From assembly GCA_029977615.1 (NCBI GenBank), contig JAPOKO010000016.1:1-32915 (forward strand): a stretch of DNA of 32,915 nucleotides, read 5' to 3'. Source of the stretch: a bacterium. Its GTDB lineage: Bacteria; Actinomycetota; Acidimicrobiia; Acidimicrobiales; Ilumatobacteraceae. Shown here piece by piece: positions 16,685-24,058 of the stretch. The notes under the pieces were generated by a model, which saw nothing but the letters and a program-made list of their open reading frames with translations, searched no databases and was not told where the DNA came from. The position numbers were made by a program, and so were the translations under genes. Every line of letters begins with the position of its first letter. The first letter of the stretch is position 1.

Positions 16685-17322
16685 TGGACTTTTCATTAAA
16701 CGGCGTTGAACCGATATATGTCGCGGGCGCAATCATCGTGTCGTATTTTTTAGGGACGATTCCAAGCGCACTCATTGTTGCTAAGCGCGGCGGTGTCGAT
16801 GTCACTGCCGAAGGCTCAGGTAACCCTGGCACATCAAATGTGGTTCGTCTGCTTGGTTGGAAGTACGGCCTCGTGGTCTTTGTTGCCGACGTACTGAAAG
16901 GTTCGGCTTCAGTTGGCATTGCGTACTACTTGACACATACATATGGAGACAATCTGAATGTTTCCTATTTGGCATATGCGTGCGCTTACGCTGCAGTGCT
17001 CGGACACACGTTTCCCGTCACTCGTGGCTTCCACGGAGGCAAAGGAGTGGCAACTGGTGGTGGAACGATGTTCGTTCTGTACCCCGTGATGAGCGCAGTT
17101 CTATGCACGTCATGGTTCATCATTCGCAAACTCACGGGAAAGTCGGCAGTAGCTTCTCTGGTTATCACCGTTGCCGTGCCCGTGTATGTCATCGCCACTG
17201 TTGGTTTCGGTAAACCTAACTCTTGGCAAATTGCCGCAGTCCTTGGTATTGTTGGCTTGATCATCATTCGACACATGCCAAACATTCGACGCATGCGCGC
17301 CAACGAGGAACTCGCCGCGTAG
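16684..17322 (+). CDS. plsY: Acyl-phosphate:glycerol-3-phosphate acyltransferase
   Basis: An integral membrane enzyme of 212 residues that moves an acyl chain from acyl phosphate to glycerol 3-phosphate, the first step of phospholipid synthesis. PlsY motifs are clear: GSGNPGTSNV (44-53), the phosphate-binding GGKGVATGGG (118-127) after HTFPVTRGF, and RHMPNIRRM near the end. Five or more membrane helices are visible. It normally pairs with PlsX, which is not in the window. Its position is remarkable: it starts on the last base of the mftC stop and sits inside the mycofactocin operon, followed by dedA. It could be the cell's only plsY or a locus-specific copy; the window does not tell. Confidence 0.92.
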   Translation: MDFSLNGVEPIYVAGAIIVSYFLGTIPSALIVAKRGGVDVTAEGSGNPGTSNVVRLLGWKYGLVVFVADVLKGSASVGIAYYLTHTYGDNLNVSYLAYACAYAAVLGHTFPVTRGFHGGKGVATGGGTMFVLYPVMSAVLCTSWFIIRKLTGKSAVASLVITVAVPVYVIATVGFGKPNSWQIAAVLGIVGLIIIRHMPNIRRMRANEELAA

Positions 17323-17343
17323 ATTTCTCGCGCACCAATCTGC

Positions 17344-17958
17344 ATGGTCTCGTTCATTACTGACTTCTTTAACGGACTGAAGGATTTTTCGGACTCGTAC
17401 TGGTTTTATGTCATCATCTTTGTTATCGCGGTACTTGATTCTGTTATTCCAATCGTGCCCAGCGAAACTTTGGTGATTATCGGTGGTGTAAGTGCTGGGT
17501 CTGGATCACTTTCACTTGGCCTTGTTATGGCTTGTGCATTTGGCGGTGCCTTTGTTGGTGATCACCTTTCGTACTTTTTGGGACGACGTGCAAGTGATGC
17601 AATAACCCGCCGGTATGAACGAACCGAGAAAGGTAAGCACCGACTTGCGAGCGTGATACATCAAATTCACGAACGTGGTGGCCTGCTACTCATCACTGCG
17701 CGTTTCATTCCGGGTGGACGAACAATTTTGACCTTGGCCTGTGGTATCACAAAGCAAGAACGCAAGTGGTTCACTGGCTGGATCATCGCCGCGGCGGGTA
17801 TCTGGTCGACATATGCATCTTTGCTCGGTTTTATTGGTGGAAAGACCTTTGAGGACAACCACACACTGGCGTTCCTCTTTGCCTTTGGATGCGCGATCGG
17901 AGTCACCGCACTTATTGAACTCGTGCGTTTCATTTTGAAAAAACGCAAGTCACAATAA
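17344..17958 (+). CDS. DedA family membrane protein
   Basis: A 204-residue membrane protein of the DedA/SNARE-associated (VTT) family. Typical segments are present: IPIVPSE (about 35-41), the GDHLSYFLGRR loop (72-82), and the family motif ARFIPGGRT (119-127), whose Arg residues are needed in known members. DedA proteins move lipids such as undecaprenyl phosphate or phosphatidylethanolamine between membrane leaflets and depend on proton motive force. It lies 21 bases after plsY and three bases before mftE on the same strand. Together with plsY it forms a membrane-lipid insert in the mycofactocin operon. The lipid handled here is unknown. Confidence 0.9.
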   Translation: MVSFITDFFNGLKDFSDSYWFYVIIFVIAVLDSVIPIVPSETLVIIGGVSAGSGSLSLGLVMACAFGGAFVGDHLSYFLGRRASDAITRRYERTEKGKHRLASVIHQIHERGGLLLITARFIPGGRTILTLACGITKQERKWFTGWIIAAAGIWSTYASLLGFIGGKTFEDNHTLAFLFAFGCAIGVTALIELVRFILKKRKSQ

Positions 17959-17961
17959 GGC

Positions 17962-18639
17962 ATGCCCAGTTCGCCAACATGGCCAGAAGTTCCCCGCAAT
18001 GCGTGCGTGGTAATTCCTGTTGGTTCATTTGAACAACACGGTCCACATCTCCCTCTTGACACCGACACCCAAATTGCTGCTCATCTCTGCGCACAGGCAA
18101 CAACAGGCATGGACAATGTTGTTGTTGCTCCACCGCTTTCGATAACTGCAAGTGGCGAGCACGCAGGTTTCTCTGGAACGATTTCTATAGGAACCGAAGC
18201 CTTTGCCACAGTGATTGTGGAACTCGTTCGCTCATGCGACTGGTCAACAGGTGTCATTTTGGTTCATGGCCATGGCGGAAACTTTGAAGCAGTACAACGA
18301 GCTACTGCCATATTGAACTCGGAGCAACGCAACATTGCCAGCTGGTGGCCGAACATTCCTGGAGCAGATGCTCATGCAGGCCACACCGAGACATCACTCA
18401 TGTTGGCCATTAACCCAAACGCAGTGCGTGCCGACAATCTTGATGTTGGCAATGTGCAGCCGATGAGCGAGATCCAACGTGATCTACAAACTCGAGGTGT
18501 GCAAGCAGTAAGCACAAATGGCATTCTTGGAGACGCTCGAAGCGCAACAGCAAAACACGGAAGTGAGCTACTCGCAGAACTGACCAACAACCTGCAGGCA
18601 TTTATTCTCAGCGCACAGCAGCAATGGAGCCATTCATGA
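17962..18639 (+). CDS. mftE: Mycofactocin peptidase, creatininase family
   Basis: A 225-residue metalloprotein of the creatininase fold. The N-terminal motif PVGSFEQHGPHLPLDTDT (residues 19-36) carries the metal ligands Glu24, His26 and Asp33. The HGHGGN motif (about 112-117) and HAGHTETS with a Glu (about 138-145) complete the active site. MftE cuts the modified MftA to release the two-residue core. The ATG at 17962 is three bases after dedA, so it is translated as part of the operon, but it is separated from mftC by two unrelated genes. Its end overlaps the start of mftF (ATGA at 18636-18639). Other creatininases exist, but the neighbours leave little doubt. Confidence 0.93.
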   Translation: MPSSPTWPEVPRNACVVIPVGSFEQHGPHLPLDTDTQIAAHLCAQATTGMDNVVVAPPLSITASGEHAGFSGTISIGTEAFATVIVELVRSCDWSTGVILVHGHGGNFEAVQRATAILNSEQRNIASWWPNIPGADAHAGHTETSLMLAINPNAVRADNLDVGNVQPMSEIQRDLQTRGVQAVSTNGILGDARSATAKHGSELLAELTNNLQAFILSAQQQWSHS

Positions 18640-20030
18640 CCAGCAACGATCGCTTCATTGCTGACAGTTCATGGCGGCGTCCGGGACTTGGCAATGTCGT
18701 GCTCGCAGGGTCTCCTCTAACACTGTTCTCACTTTCTCCGTCAGGCGAGGCAATTGCGGAATGCATTGAACGTGGCAAACCTTTACCCCAAGGGCACGAA
18801 GCTTTGACTGAGCGATTACTCAATGCCGGAGCAATTCACCCCATTCCAAGTGACAGCGACAAGGCACGTTTCTCACTCAGCACTGTCACCGCGGTAATTC
18901 CCGCGTTCATTCAAACCTCACAGGAAGCACAAACACTGAAGTCACTTGTCGCTTCGTGCTCGTCTTTGCACAGCACAGTTGTTATTGATGACTGCTCACC
19001 ACATCCGCTACCTGATCTTGGTGCAACCCACGTGATTCGTCTTGACGCAAATAGTGGTCCTGCTGCAGCGCGAAATGCGGGAATTGCGTTAGTTGAGACT
19101 GATTTCATTGCCTGTATTGATGTGGATGTGACTATTTCTGGTAGCACCATTTCACAACTGCTGCCCTATTTTGCAGACGACAAAGTGGCCCTAGTCGCAC
19201 CTCGGGTGAGGTCGCGCGCGATGACAAACATCGTTGGCGAATATGAAGTTGCGGCCAGTGTGCTCGACATGGGAGACGCAGAAGCTCGTGTTAGTGCTGG
19301 AACTCGAGTGAGTTACGTACCATCAGCAATGTGGCTTTGTCGCACCGCTGCGATGCTGTCGGTATCTAGTTTCGATGAATCTCTCCGATCAGGAGAAGAC
19401 GTCGACCTGGTGTGGCGATTAAACACTGCAGGTTGGACTTGTCGCTACCAACCACAAGCGGTGTGCACACACACACCTCGCGCAACACTGCAGCAGTTCA
19501 TGCACCAACGTATGTCGTATGGAGAATCGGCTGCGCGATTGGCTCAACGACATAGAGGAAAACTTTCCCCAGTCAAGCTCAACGCTTGGCAGGCATCAAC
19601 GTGGTTATTCGTTGTTCTTGGAATGCCGTTTGTTGCACTTGGCGTTGCGATTGTTGCAGGAGCTTCAACCGCAAAGAAACTTCGCAAATTTCCACAACTG
19701 AAAAGTGAAAGCATCAACATTTCGGTAAACGGAACTGCAAAAAGCGGCCTATCCGTCGCACATGCGCTTGGTCGAGTGTGGTGGCCAATTGCTCTCGTGC
19801 TTGCGATTTTTTCGCAGCGACTCCGATTGTTGTTTATCGCTACTGCGTTAGCCCCCGCCGTTCACGAATGGTGGACAAAACGCCCACATCTTGATGTTGT
19901 GCGGTTCACATTGATGAAAATGTTAGACAACACCTCATACGGCGCAGGAGTGTGGAAAGGCGTGGTTGCAACGCGGAATGCCGCGCCACTTATTCCTACA
20001 GTGAGGTTGTCTGCAGCGACCGAGGAGTGA
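18636..20030 (+). CDS. mftF: Mycofactocin glycosyltransferase
   Basis: A family 2 glycosyltransferase of 464 residues that adds the glucose chain to mycofactocin. Residues 1-75 are a PqqD-like domain (LAGSPLTLFSLSPSG, then LLNAGAIHP), a known feature of MftF. The GT2 domain follows with VIPAF, the aspartate pair DDCS, and the metal-binding DVD (Asp162, Asp164); the acceptor-side motif SGEDVDLVWRL is intact. Membrane helices lie near residues 325-350 and 375-400. The ATG at 18636 is chosen over 18624 because it overlaps the mftE stop as ATGA and has GGAG six bases upstream. The last 35 bases overlap the end of the convergent DUF4395 gene. Confidence 0.93.
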   Translation: MTSNDRFIADSSWRRPGLGNVVLAGSPLTLFSLSPSGEAIAECIERGKPLPQGHEALTERLLNAGAIHPIPSDSDKARFSLSTVTAVIPAFIQTSQEAQTLKSLVASCSSLHSTVVIDDCSPHPLPDLGATHVIRLDANSGPAAARNAGIALVETDFIACIDVDVTISGSTISQLLPYFADDKVALVAPRVRSRAMTNIVGEYEVAASVLDMGDAEARVSAGTRVSYVPSAMWLCRTAAMLSVSSFDESLRSGEDVDLVWRLNTAGWTCRYQPQAVCTHTPRATLQQFMHQRMSYGESAARLAQRHRGKLSPVKLNAWQASTWLFVVLGMPFVALGVAIVAGASTAKKLRKFPQLKSESINISVNGTAKSGLSVAHALGRVWWPIALVLAIFSQRLRLLFIATALAPAVHEWWTKRPHLDVVRFTLMKMLDNTSYGAGVWKGVVATRNAAPLIPTVRLSAATEE

Positions 20031-20493
20031 AGTTGTTGCATTCCTCGCATACTTGCTGAGGAATGACGCCAAGTTTCATCAGATACCCAAAAGCGATACA
20101 TCCGAGGCAGACCGCAAACGCGCTCTCAAGAAATGCTGCGGCAACGAGACCCGCAATGACAATTTGTGATGCGCCATACGCACCTGCGACGTATAACACG
20201 GACGCAGTGATGGTGAATGTGGCACCGACACCTTGCGCAAATCTCTTCGGAGGGCCTGGTACAAGTCGATGCTGAAGGTTCAAACGCGGTGTGATCACCT
20301 GCGTTGCAATTCGACCTAGAGGGCTAAACGTTGGGCCACTAACTACCCGCGCGATAAATCCGTATGTCAATGCGACGAGGATCCAGCCATTACCGGTGAC
20401 TGCATAGGCAATTCCCATGATCACGGCGCCACCTGCCACGATGCGAGCAGATGTTTCATTTACGGGGTTCGGAAAACTGAATAATTTCGCCAT
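19996..20493 (-). CDS. DUF4395 membrane protein
   Basis: A 165-residue membrane protein with about four helices. The DUF4395 signature is clear: FPNPVNETSARIVAG at the start, SGPTFSPLGRIA with PRL and PGPPKRFAQGVG in the middle, and an Ala/Phe-rich helix ending in a CLGC pair, with a final CEEC near the C-terminus. Four cysteines in CxxC pairs suggest a redox or metal-linked role, and the family often lies near thioredoxin-like genes, but no function is established. The ATG at 20493 has TAGGCT exactly six bases upstream, a probable leaderless start. Its 3' end overlaps that of mftF by 35 bases, so antisense effects between the two transcripts are possible. Confidence 0.85.
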   Translation of the reverse strand: MAKLFSFPNPVNETSARIVAGGAVIMGIAYAVTGNGWILVALTYGFIARVVSGPTFSPLGRIATQVITPRLNLQHRLVPGPPKRFAQGVGATFTITASVLYVAGAYGASQIVIAGLVAAAFLESAFAVCLGCIAFGYLMKLGVIPQQVCEECNNFTPRSLQTTSL

Positions 20494-20499
20494 GGTTCT

Positions 20500-20505
20500 A
20501 GCCTA
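20500..20505 (-). promoter_or_regulatory. -10 element, probable leaderless start of the DUF4395 gene
   Basis: TAGGCT on the minus strand, six bases, then ATG at 20493. Identical in sequence and spacing to the cysS site. Confidence 0.6.
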
Positions 20506-20553
20506 AAGGCCAATTGTTGACTTAACAAGTCGGCTTTTAACAACAGCGCCACC

Positions 20554-21537
20554 ATGCCTGAAAACAGTCAGATACCGTCATTGCCAATGACTTTGCGCCT
20601 CACCGTGAATCGCCAGGCATGGCTCGATCACGTTCGACTCACTGCATCTCAGCACGGAAACATATTGCCCGTGGTCAAGGGCAATGGATACGGATTTGGC
20701 CGCCCGATTTTGTTTGAACAGGCAACACACCTATCCGATCACGTTGCAGTGGGAACCGTCTACGAAGCCACTGATGTTCCCCCACCACTTACCCCCGTTG
20801 TACTCACGCCCGCTGGCACACATCTGCCGAGTTCTCTTCCAGCACATTCTGTGCTCACTGTCGGATCACTTGACCATGTTGCAGCACTTCAATCTCATAA
20901 CTGGCAAGGCAGTGTGCTCATTAAGTTGCAGTCCACCATGCAACGCTTTGGCGTTACCGGCAACGAGCTTGTTACACTGCAGTTTGCGTGTAGCAATGCA
21001 TCACTAAATGTTGTTGGTTGGTCAATTCATCCACCACTCAACAACGATGGACAAGACCGCAGTGGTGAAGTGTCATGTTGGATGGAATTATTGCACGACA
21101 ATCTTCCGGTGTACGTGAGCCACATCACTGCTGGACAAATTGGTCTACTGCGTTCACAGTTCCCGAACCGCACATTTGTCTCACGCATGGGCACAGCAAT
21201 GTGGCTGGGCGACAAGTCAATGATGAAACTCACAGCCGAAGTACTTGATGTTCACGCAGTTGAGGGTGGAACAGCTGGCTACCGCTCTACAGTACTTCCT
21301 GGAAGCGGACACATTGTGATCGTTGGAGCAGGCTCAGCACATGGAGTGAGTGAAATTGTTGGAGTAGGAAGTCCATTTCATTTTGCACAGCAACGAGTTT
21401 CGCTCGTTGAACCTCCATTCATGCATAGCAGCATGCTGTTCGTTCCTGTTGGCCAACCCGTACCACGCGTTGGCGAAAGCGTTGACGTTCAACAACCACT
21501 CACTCGCGTGAGTGCTGACACGATTTCGTGGGAATAA
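20554..21537 (+). CDS. Alanine racemase family protein (PLP-binding fold)
   Basis: The product has 327 residues with the fold of alanine racemase: an N-terminal PLP barrel and a short C-terminal beta-domain. The PLP lysine is Lys42 in VVKGNGYGFG; the Arg131 of MQRFG and the catalytic Tyr243 in GGTAGYRST are also in place. The usual GYADG-type segment is replaced by VGAGSAHG, and the protein is shorter than true alanine racemases (about 370). A similar actinobacterial group often lies next to FemX-like peptidoglycan aminoacyltransferases, so a cell-wall amino acid role is possible. The ATG at 20554 was kept; 20587 is an alternative. It overlaps the DUF418 gene. Activity as a racemase is unproven. 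Confidence 0.75.
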   Translation: MPENSQIPSLPMTLRLTVNRQAWLDHVRLTASQHGNILPVVKGNGYGFGRPILFEQATHLSDHVAVGTVYEATDVPPPLTPVVLTPAGTHLPSSLPAHSVLTVGSLDHVAALQSHNWQGSVLIKLQSTMQRFGVTGNELVTLQFACSNASLNVVGWSIHPPLNNDGQDRSGEVSCWMELLHDNLPVYVSHITAGQIGLLRSQFPNRTFVSRMGTAMWLGDKSMMKLTAEVLDVHAVEGGTAGYRSTVLPGSGHIVIVGAGSAHGVSEIVGVGSPFHFAQQRVSLVEPPFMHSSMLFVPVGQPVPRVGESVDVQQPLTRVSADTISWE

Positions 21538-22649
21538 CCGCCACTAACATCCGTCCATCTCGAATTCCGAGCTTGGACGTCACGCGGGCTATTGCTCTCG
21601 TTGGCGTGGTGGTGATGAACTACCACGCATACCTCAATACCAGCGCGGCGTTCTATCCGGCGCGTCCCTCGTTTGCGGAACGCATCTTTAATCCACTGTC
21701 AGGAATTCTGACTACTCGATTCGCTGCAACGTTTGTTCTGGTTGCAGGAATGGGAATTGCTTTGCTGGTGCAGAGCGCAATTCAATCGGGAGATGCTGCA
21801 CTGATGCGAGCAGCACAAATGAAGTTGGCACGCCGAGGATTGTTCCTGTACGCATTTGGGGCTGCCGTGCAATGGATCTGGCCGGGAACCATTTTGTTCT
21901 ATTACGGTGCATTCTTCCTGATTGCAGCAGTCATTTGCACTTGGTCTAATCGCGGCCTTATCGCAGTTTCGGTCGCTTCTGTTGCGATTTCAACAGGGAT
22001 TACTGGATGGCGAGGATATCGGTCTTTTAATGGCGACTTCACTCAGTGGCTATCGCCCACTCCTAATTCACCGCGCAACCTACTCATCCGAACTTTTTTT
22101 GATTACACACATCCAGTGTTCCCCTGGATCACATTTATCTGTGCAGGAATCATCCTGGGAAGAAACTTGCAACGCCTCACACAATTGCGCACTCAAATTA
22201 TTGTGTGGTCTGGTGTCGCGTTAGTAGTCACCTATTTCATTCGCACATTCGCGATGCCAGATTCAAATTCAACGCGAACCGGCCATGTTCTTCAACGTGT
22301 GCTCTCAACAAACAACCATGATCATGCCGTACTTCATGTCACTGCCACTTTGGCAGTTGCATTGCTCGCATTCTGCATGGTTTCTCTCATTACCGATTCA
22401 CGAAAAGACCAACAAGCAGTTGCGTTTCTTGCACGCACTGGACAAATGACGTTGTCGATCTATCTCGCACATGTGTTTGCTTTCAACCTCGTTGTGAACT
22501 GGCTGAACTGGGTAAGACCAACTGGTCTTGACACAGCGCTTGTGTTGAGCCTTGCTTTTTACATTGCCGCAGTTCCGATTTCTTCGCTGTACTTACGAAA
22601 GTTTGGTATCGGACCTTTTGAGCGCGTGTACCGCGCATTTGGCGGATGA
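21528..22649 (+). CDS. DUF418 / heparan-acetyltransferase-like membrane protein
   Basis: A 373-residue membrane protein with about ten helices. It opens with SLDVTRAIALVGVVVMNYHAY (shown in outline: Asp-x-x-Arg-Ala then Met-Asn-Tyr), typical of membrane acyltransferases of the DUF1624/DUF418 group, and ends with the DUF418 hallmark FGIGPFERVYR. Such proteins probably acylate envelope sugars, but the function of DUF418 is not established. The start is the GTG at 21528, ten bases inside the end of the racemase-like gene. The stop overlaps ung (ATGA at 22646-22649). So three functionally different genes are translated as one chain. Confidence 0.8.
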   Translation: MGITATNIRPSRIPSLDVTRAIALVGVVVMNYHAYLNTSAAFYPARPSFAERIFNPLSGILTTRFAATFVLVAGMGIALLVQSAIQSGDAALMRAAQMKLARRGLFLYAFGAAVQWIWPGTILFYYGAFFLIAAVICTWSNRGLIAVSVASVAISTGITGWRGYRSFNGDFTQWLSPTPNSPRNLLIRTFFDYTHPVFPWITFICAGIILGRNLQRLTQLRTQIIVWSGVALVVTYFIRTFAMPDSNSTRTGHVLQRVLSTNNHDHAVLHVTATLAVALLAFCMVSLITDSRKDQQAVAFLARTGQMTLSIYLAHVFAFNLVVNWLNWVRPTGLDTALVLSLAFYIAAVPISSLYLRKFGIGPFERVYRAFGG

Positions 22650-23311
22650 ACGTTCCAGAATCGTGGCGCGAAGTACTGCGCAACGAAACCTCGCAACCAT
22701 ATTTCGCAGACCTCAGGGAGTTTGTCATCCGAGAGCGCCGAACCTTCACCGTCTTTCCCTCTGAGCGCGAAGTCTTCGCCGCTTTACAGCTCACCCCACC
22801 AGGCGCTGTTCGTGTGGTGATCGTTGGTCAGGACCCATACCACGGTGCTGGACAGGCACACGGTTTGAGTTTTTCCGTTCAACATGGAACTCGTATTCCA
22901 CCATCACTCCGAAATATCTATGCCGAATTACACAGCGACCTTGATATTCCTCTTCCATCGCACGGAAACCTCGAAGCGTGGGCAAAGCAAGGAGTGCTCT
23001 TGCTCAATTCAACGCTCACCGTTCGCGAAGGTGAGGCAGGTTCGCACGCTGGACACGGATGGGAAACGTTTACCGATGCCATCATTTCGTACCTCGGTTC
23101 GCGCCAGGAACACATCGTGTTTGTGTTGTGGGGTGCACATGCTGGCAGGAAAACGTCGCTCATCAACCAGCACCACACCGTAATCACTTCTGTGCACCCA
23201 TCTCCACTTTCTGCACATCGCGGATTCTTTGGTTCACGCCCGTTTTCACAGGCCAATCGTGCTCTTGCCGATCACAATCAACCCGAAATCAATTGGCGAC
23301 TTATTTCTTAA
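22646..23311 (+). CDS. ung: Uracil-DNA glycosylase
   Basis: A family 1 uracil-DNA glycosylase of 221 residues that removes uracil from DNA and starts base excision repair. The catalytic water-activating motif GQDPYHG has Asp63; the uracil pocket LLLNSTLTV and the DNA-intercalating HPSPLSAHRGFFG with His184 are all intact. Length is normal for the family. It overlaps the preceding membrane protein by four bases and so depends on its transcript. It is followed after 29 bases by the separately promoted ABM gene. Confidence 0.96.
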   Translation: MNVPESWREVLRNETSQPYFADLREFVIRERRTFTVFPSEREVFAALQLTPPGAVRVVIVGQDPYHGAGQAHGLSFSVQHGTRIPPSLRNIYAELHSDLDIPLPSHGNLEAWAKQGVLLLNSTLTVREGEAGSHAGHGWETFTDAIISYLGSRQEHIVFVLWGAHAGRKTSLINQHHTVITSVHPSPLSAHRGFFGSRPFSQANRALADHNQPEINWRLIS

Positions 23312-23328
23312 ATGCCAGCAGGCATCCA

Positions 23329-23334
23329 TACACT
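23329..23334 (+). promoter_or_regulatory. -10 element, probable leaderless start of the ABM gene
   Basis: TACACT followed by six bases and the ATG at 23341. It fixes the start of a frame that is open back to 23059, inside ung. Confidence 0.55.
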
Positions 23335-23340
23335 CGTGCC

Positions 23341-23631
23341 ATGGTTCTTGAAATTGCTTTTGTTGAAGTGCTGCCCGAAAATCACTTGGCCTTTGAAGAG
23401 GCAGTGAACAAAGCCGTCAAAGAAGTGCTCTCATTGGCTAAAGGAATCATCGACTTTCAATTACACAAGGGCATTGAGCAATCCAATACCTACACCTTCC
23501 ACATCAATTGGGAAACCCTTGAAGATCACACCATTGGCTTTCGCGAAAGCGACTTGTTTGTGAAGTGGCGAGAAATAATTGGCGGTTTTTTTGCGAAACC
23601 ACCAATTGTTGAACACTGGAATCCTGCTTAG
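23341..23631 (+). CDS. ABM-domain protein (YgiN-like, putative monooxygenase)
   Basis: A small protein of 96 residues with the ferredoxin-like alpha-beta layout of the antibiotic biosynthesis monooxygenase (ABM) family: a first strand (MVLEIAFVEV), a helix of the form AFEEAVNKAVKEVLS, a strand IIDFQLHKGIEQ, a TYTFHINWETLEDH segment, and a final FFAKPPIVEHW. Members work as dimers in quinol oxidation, haem breakdown or aromatic polyketide oxidation; the residues here do not tell which. It has its own TACACT promoter element. The SRPBCC gene 37 bases downstream also has its own promoter, so they may be separate transcripts. Confidence 0.8.
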   Translation: MVLEIAFVEVLPENHLAFEEAVNKAVKEVLSLAKGIIDFQLHKGIEQSNTYTFHINWETLEDHTIGFRESDLFVKWREIIGGFFAKPPIVEHWNPA

Positions 23632-23656
23632 TTCTCTTTTTAACAAGACTGACAAG

Positions 23657-23662
23657 TAGTTT
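23657..23662 (+). promoter_or_regulatory. -10 element, probable leaderless start of the SRPBCC gene
   Basis: TAGTTT, six bases, then ATG at 23669. No Shine-Dalgarno site. It would drive the SRPBCC-sulfatase pair. Confidence 0.55.
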
Positions 23663-23668
23663 TTACCC

Positions 23669-24058
23669 ATGGGCTCCATCCGTCGCAGCGACTTCATCAA
23701 CTGCAGCGCCGACAAAGTGTGGGCCTTTGTTGGCCAGCCTGAAAAACTGCACGAGTGGTTTCCCATCACCAGCACCCGCGTTGAGGGAAACAAGCGCTGG
23801 ATCACCCTCGCGGGCGGAATCACGTTTGAAGAGGACATCATCACCCTTGATCACGATCTGCGTCGTTTCCAATACAAGATCGTGAACAACCCGTTCATTA
23901 CTTTTCATTTGGGAACTGTTGATGTCATTGCAGATGGTCCGAATCGTTGCATGCTGATGTACTCCACCGACATGGAACCAGAAGTGCTGGCGCTTCCTAT
24001 CGCTGGAGCTGCTTCGATTGGCATTGCCAAAGTAAAAGAAATGTTTGACGGTAAATAA
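23669..24058 (+). CDS. SRPBCC (polyketide cyclase/START-like) protein
   Basis: A 129-residue protein of the SRPBCC fold: starting SSIRRS-like strand, CSADKVWAFVGQPEKLHEWFP helix region typical of the family (shown in outline: Ala-Asp-x-Val-Trp and Trp-Phe-Pro), then beta strands and a long C-terminal helix. These proteins bind small hydrophobic ligands in a deep pocket; the specific ligand is unknown. The stop shares a base with the start of the sulfatase (TAATG at 24056-24060), so the two are co-translated and may act on the same compound. Confidence 0.82.
   Translation: MGSIRRSDFINCSADKVWAFVGQPEKLHEWFPITSTRVEGNKRWITLAGGITFEEDIITLDHDLRRFQYKIVNNPFITFHLGTVDVIADGPNRCMLMYSTDMEPEVLALPIAGAASIGIAKVKEMFDGK

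Noticed and set aside
23059-23340. Extended N-terminus of the ABM protein
   Set aside because: It is a shadow of ung; the ABM fold begins at the ATG at 23341, which has its own -10-like hexamer.
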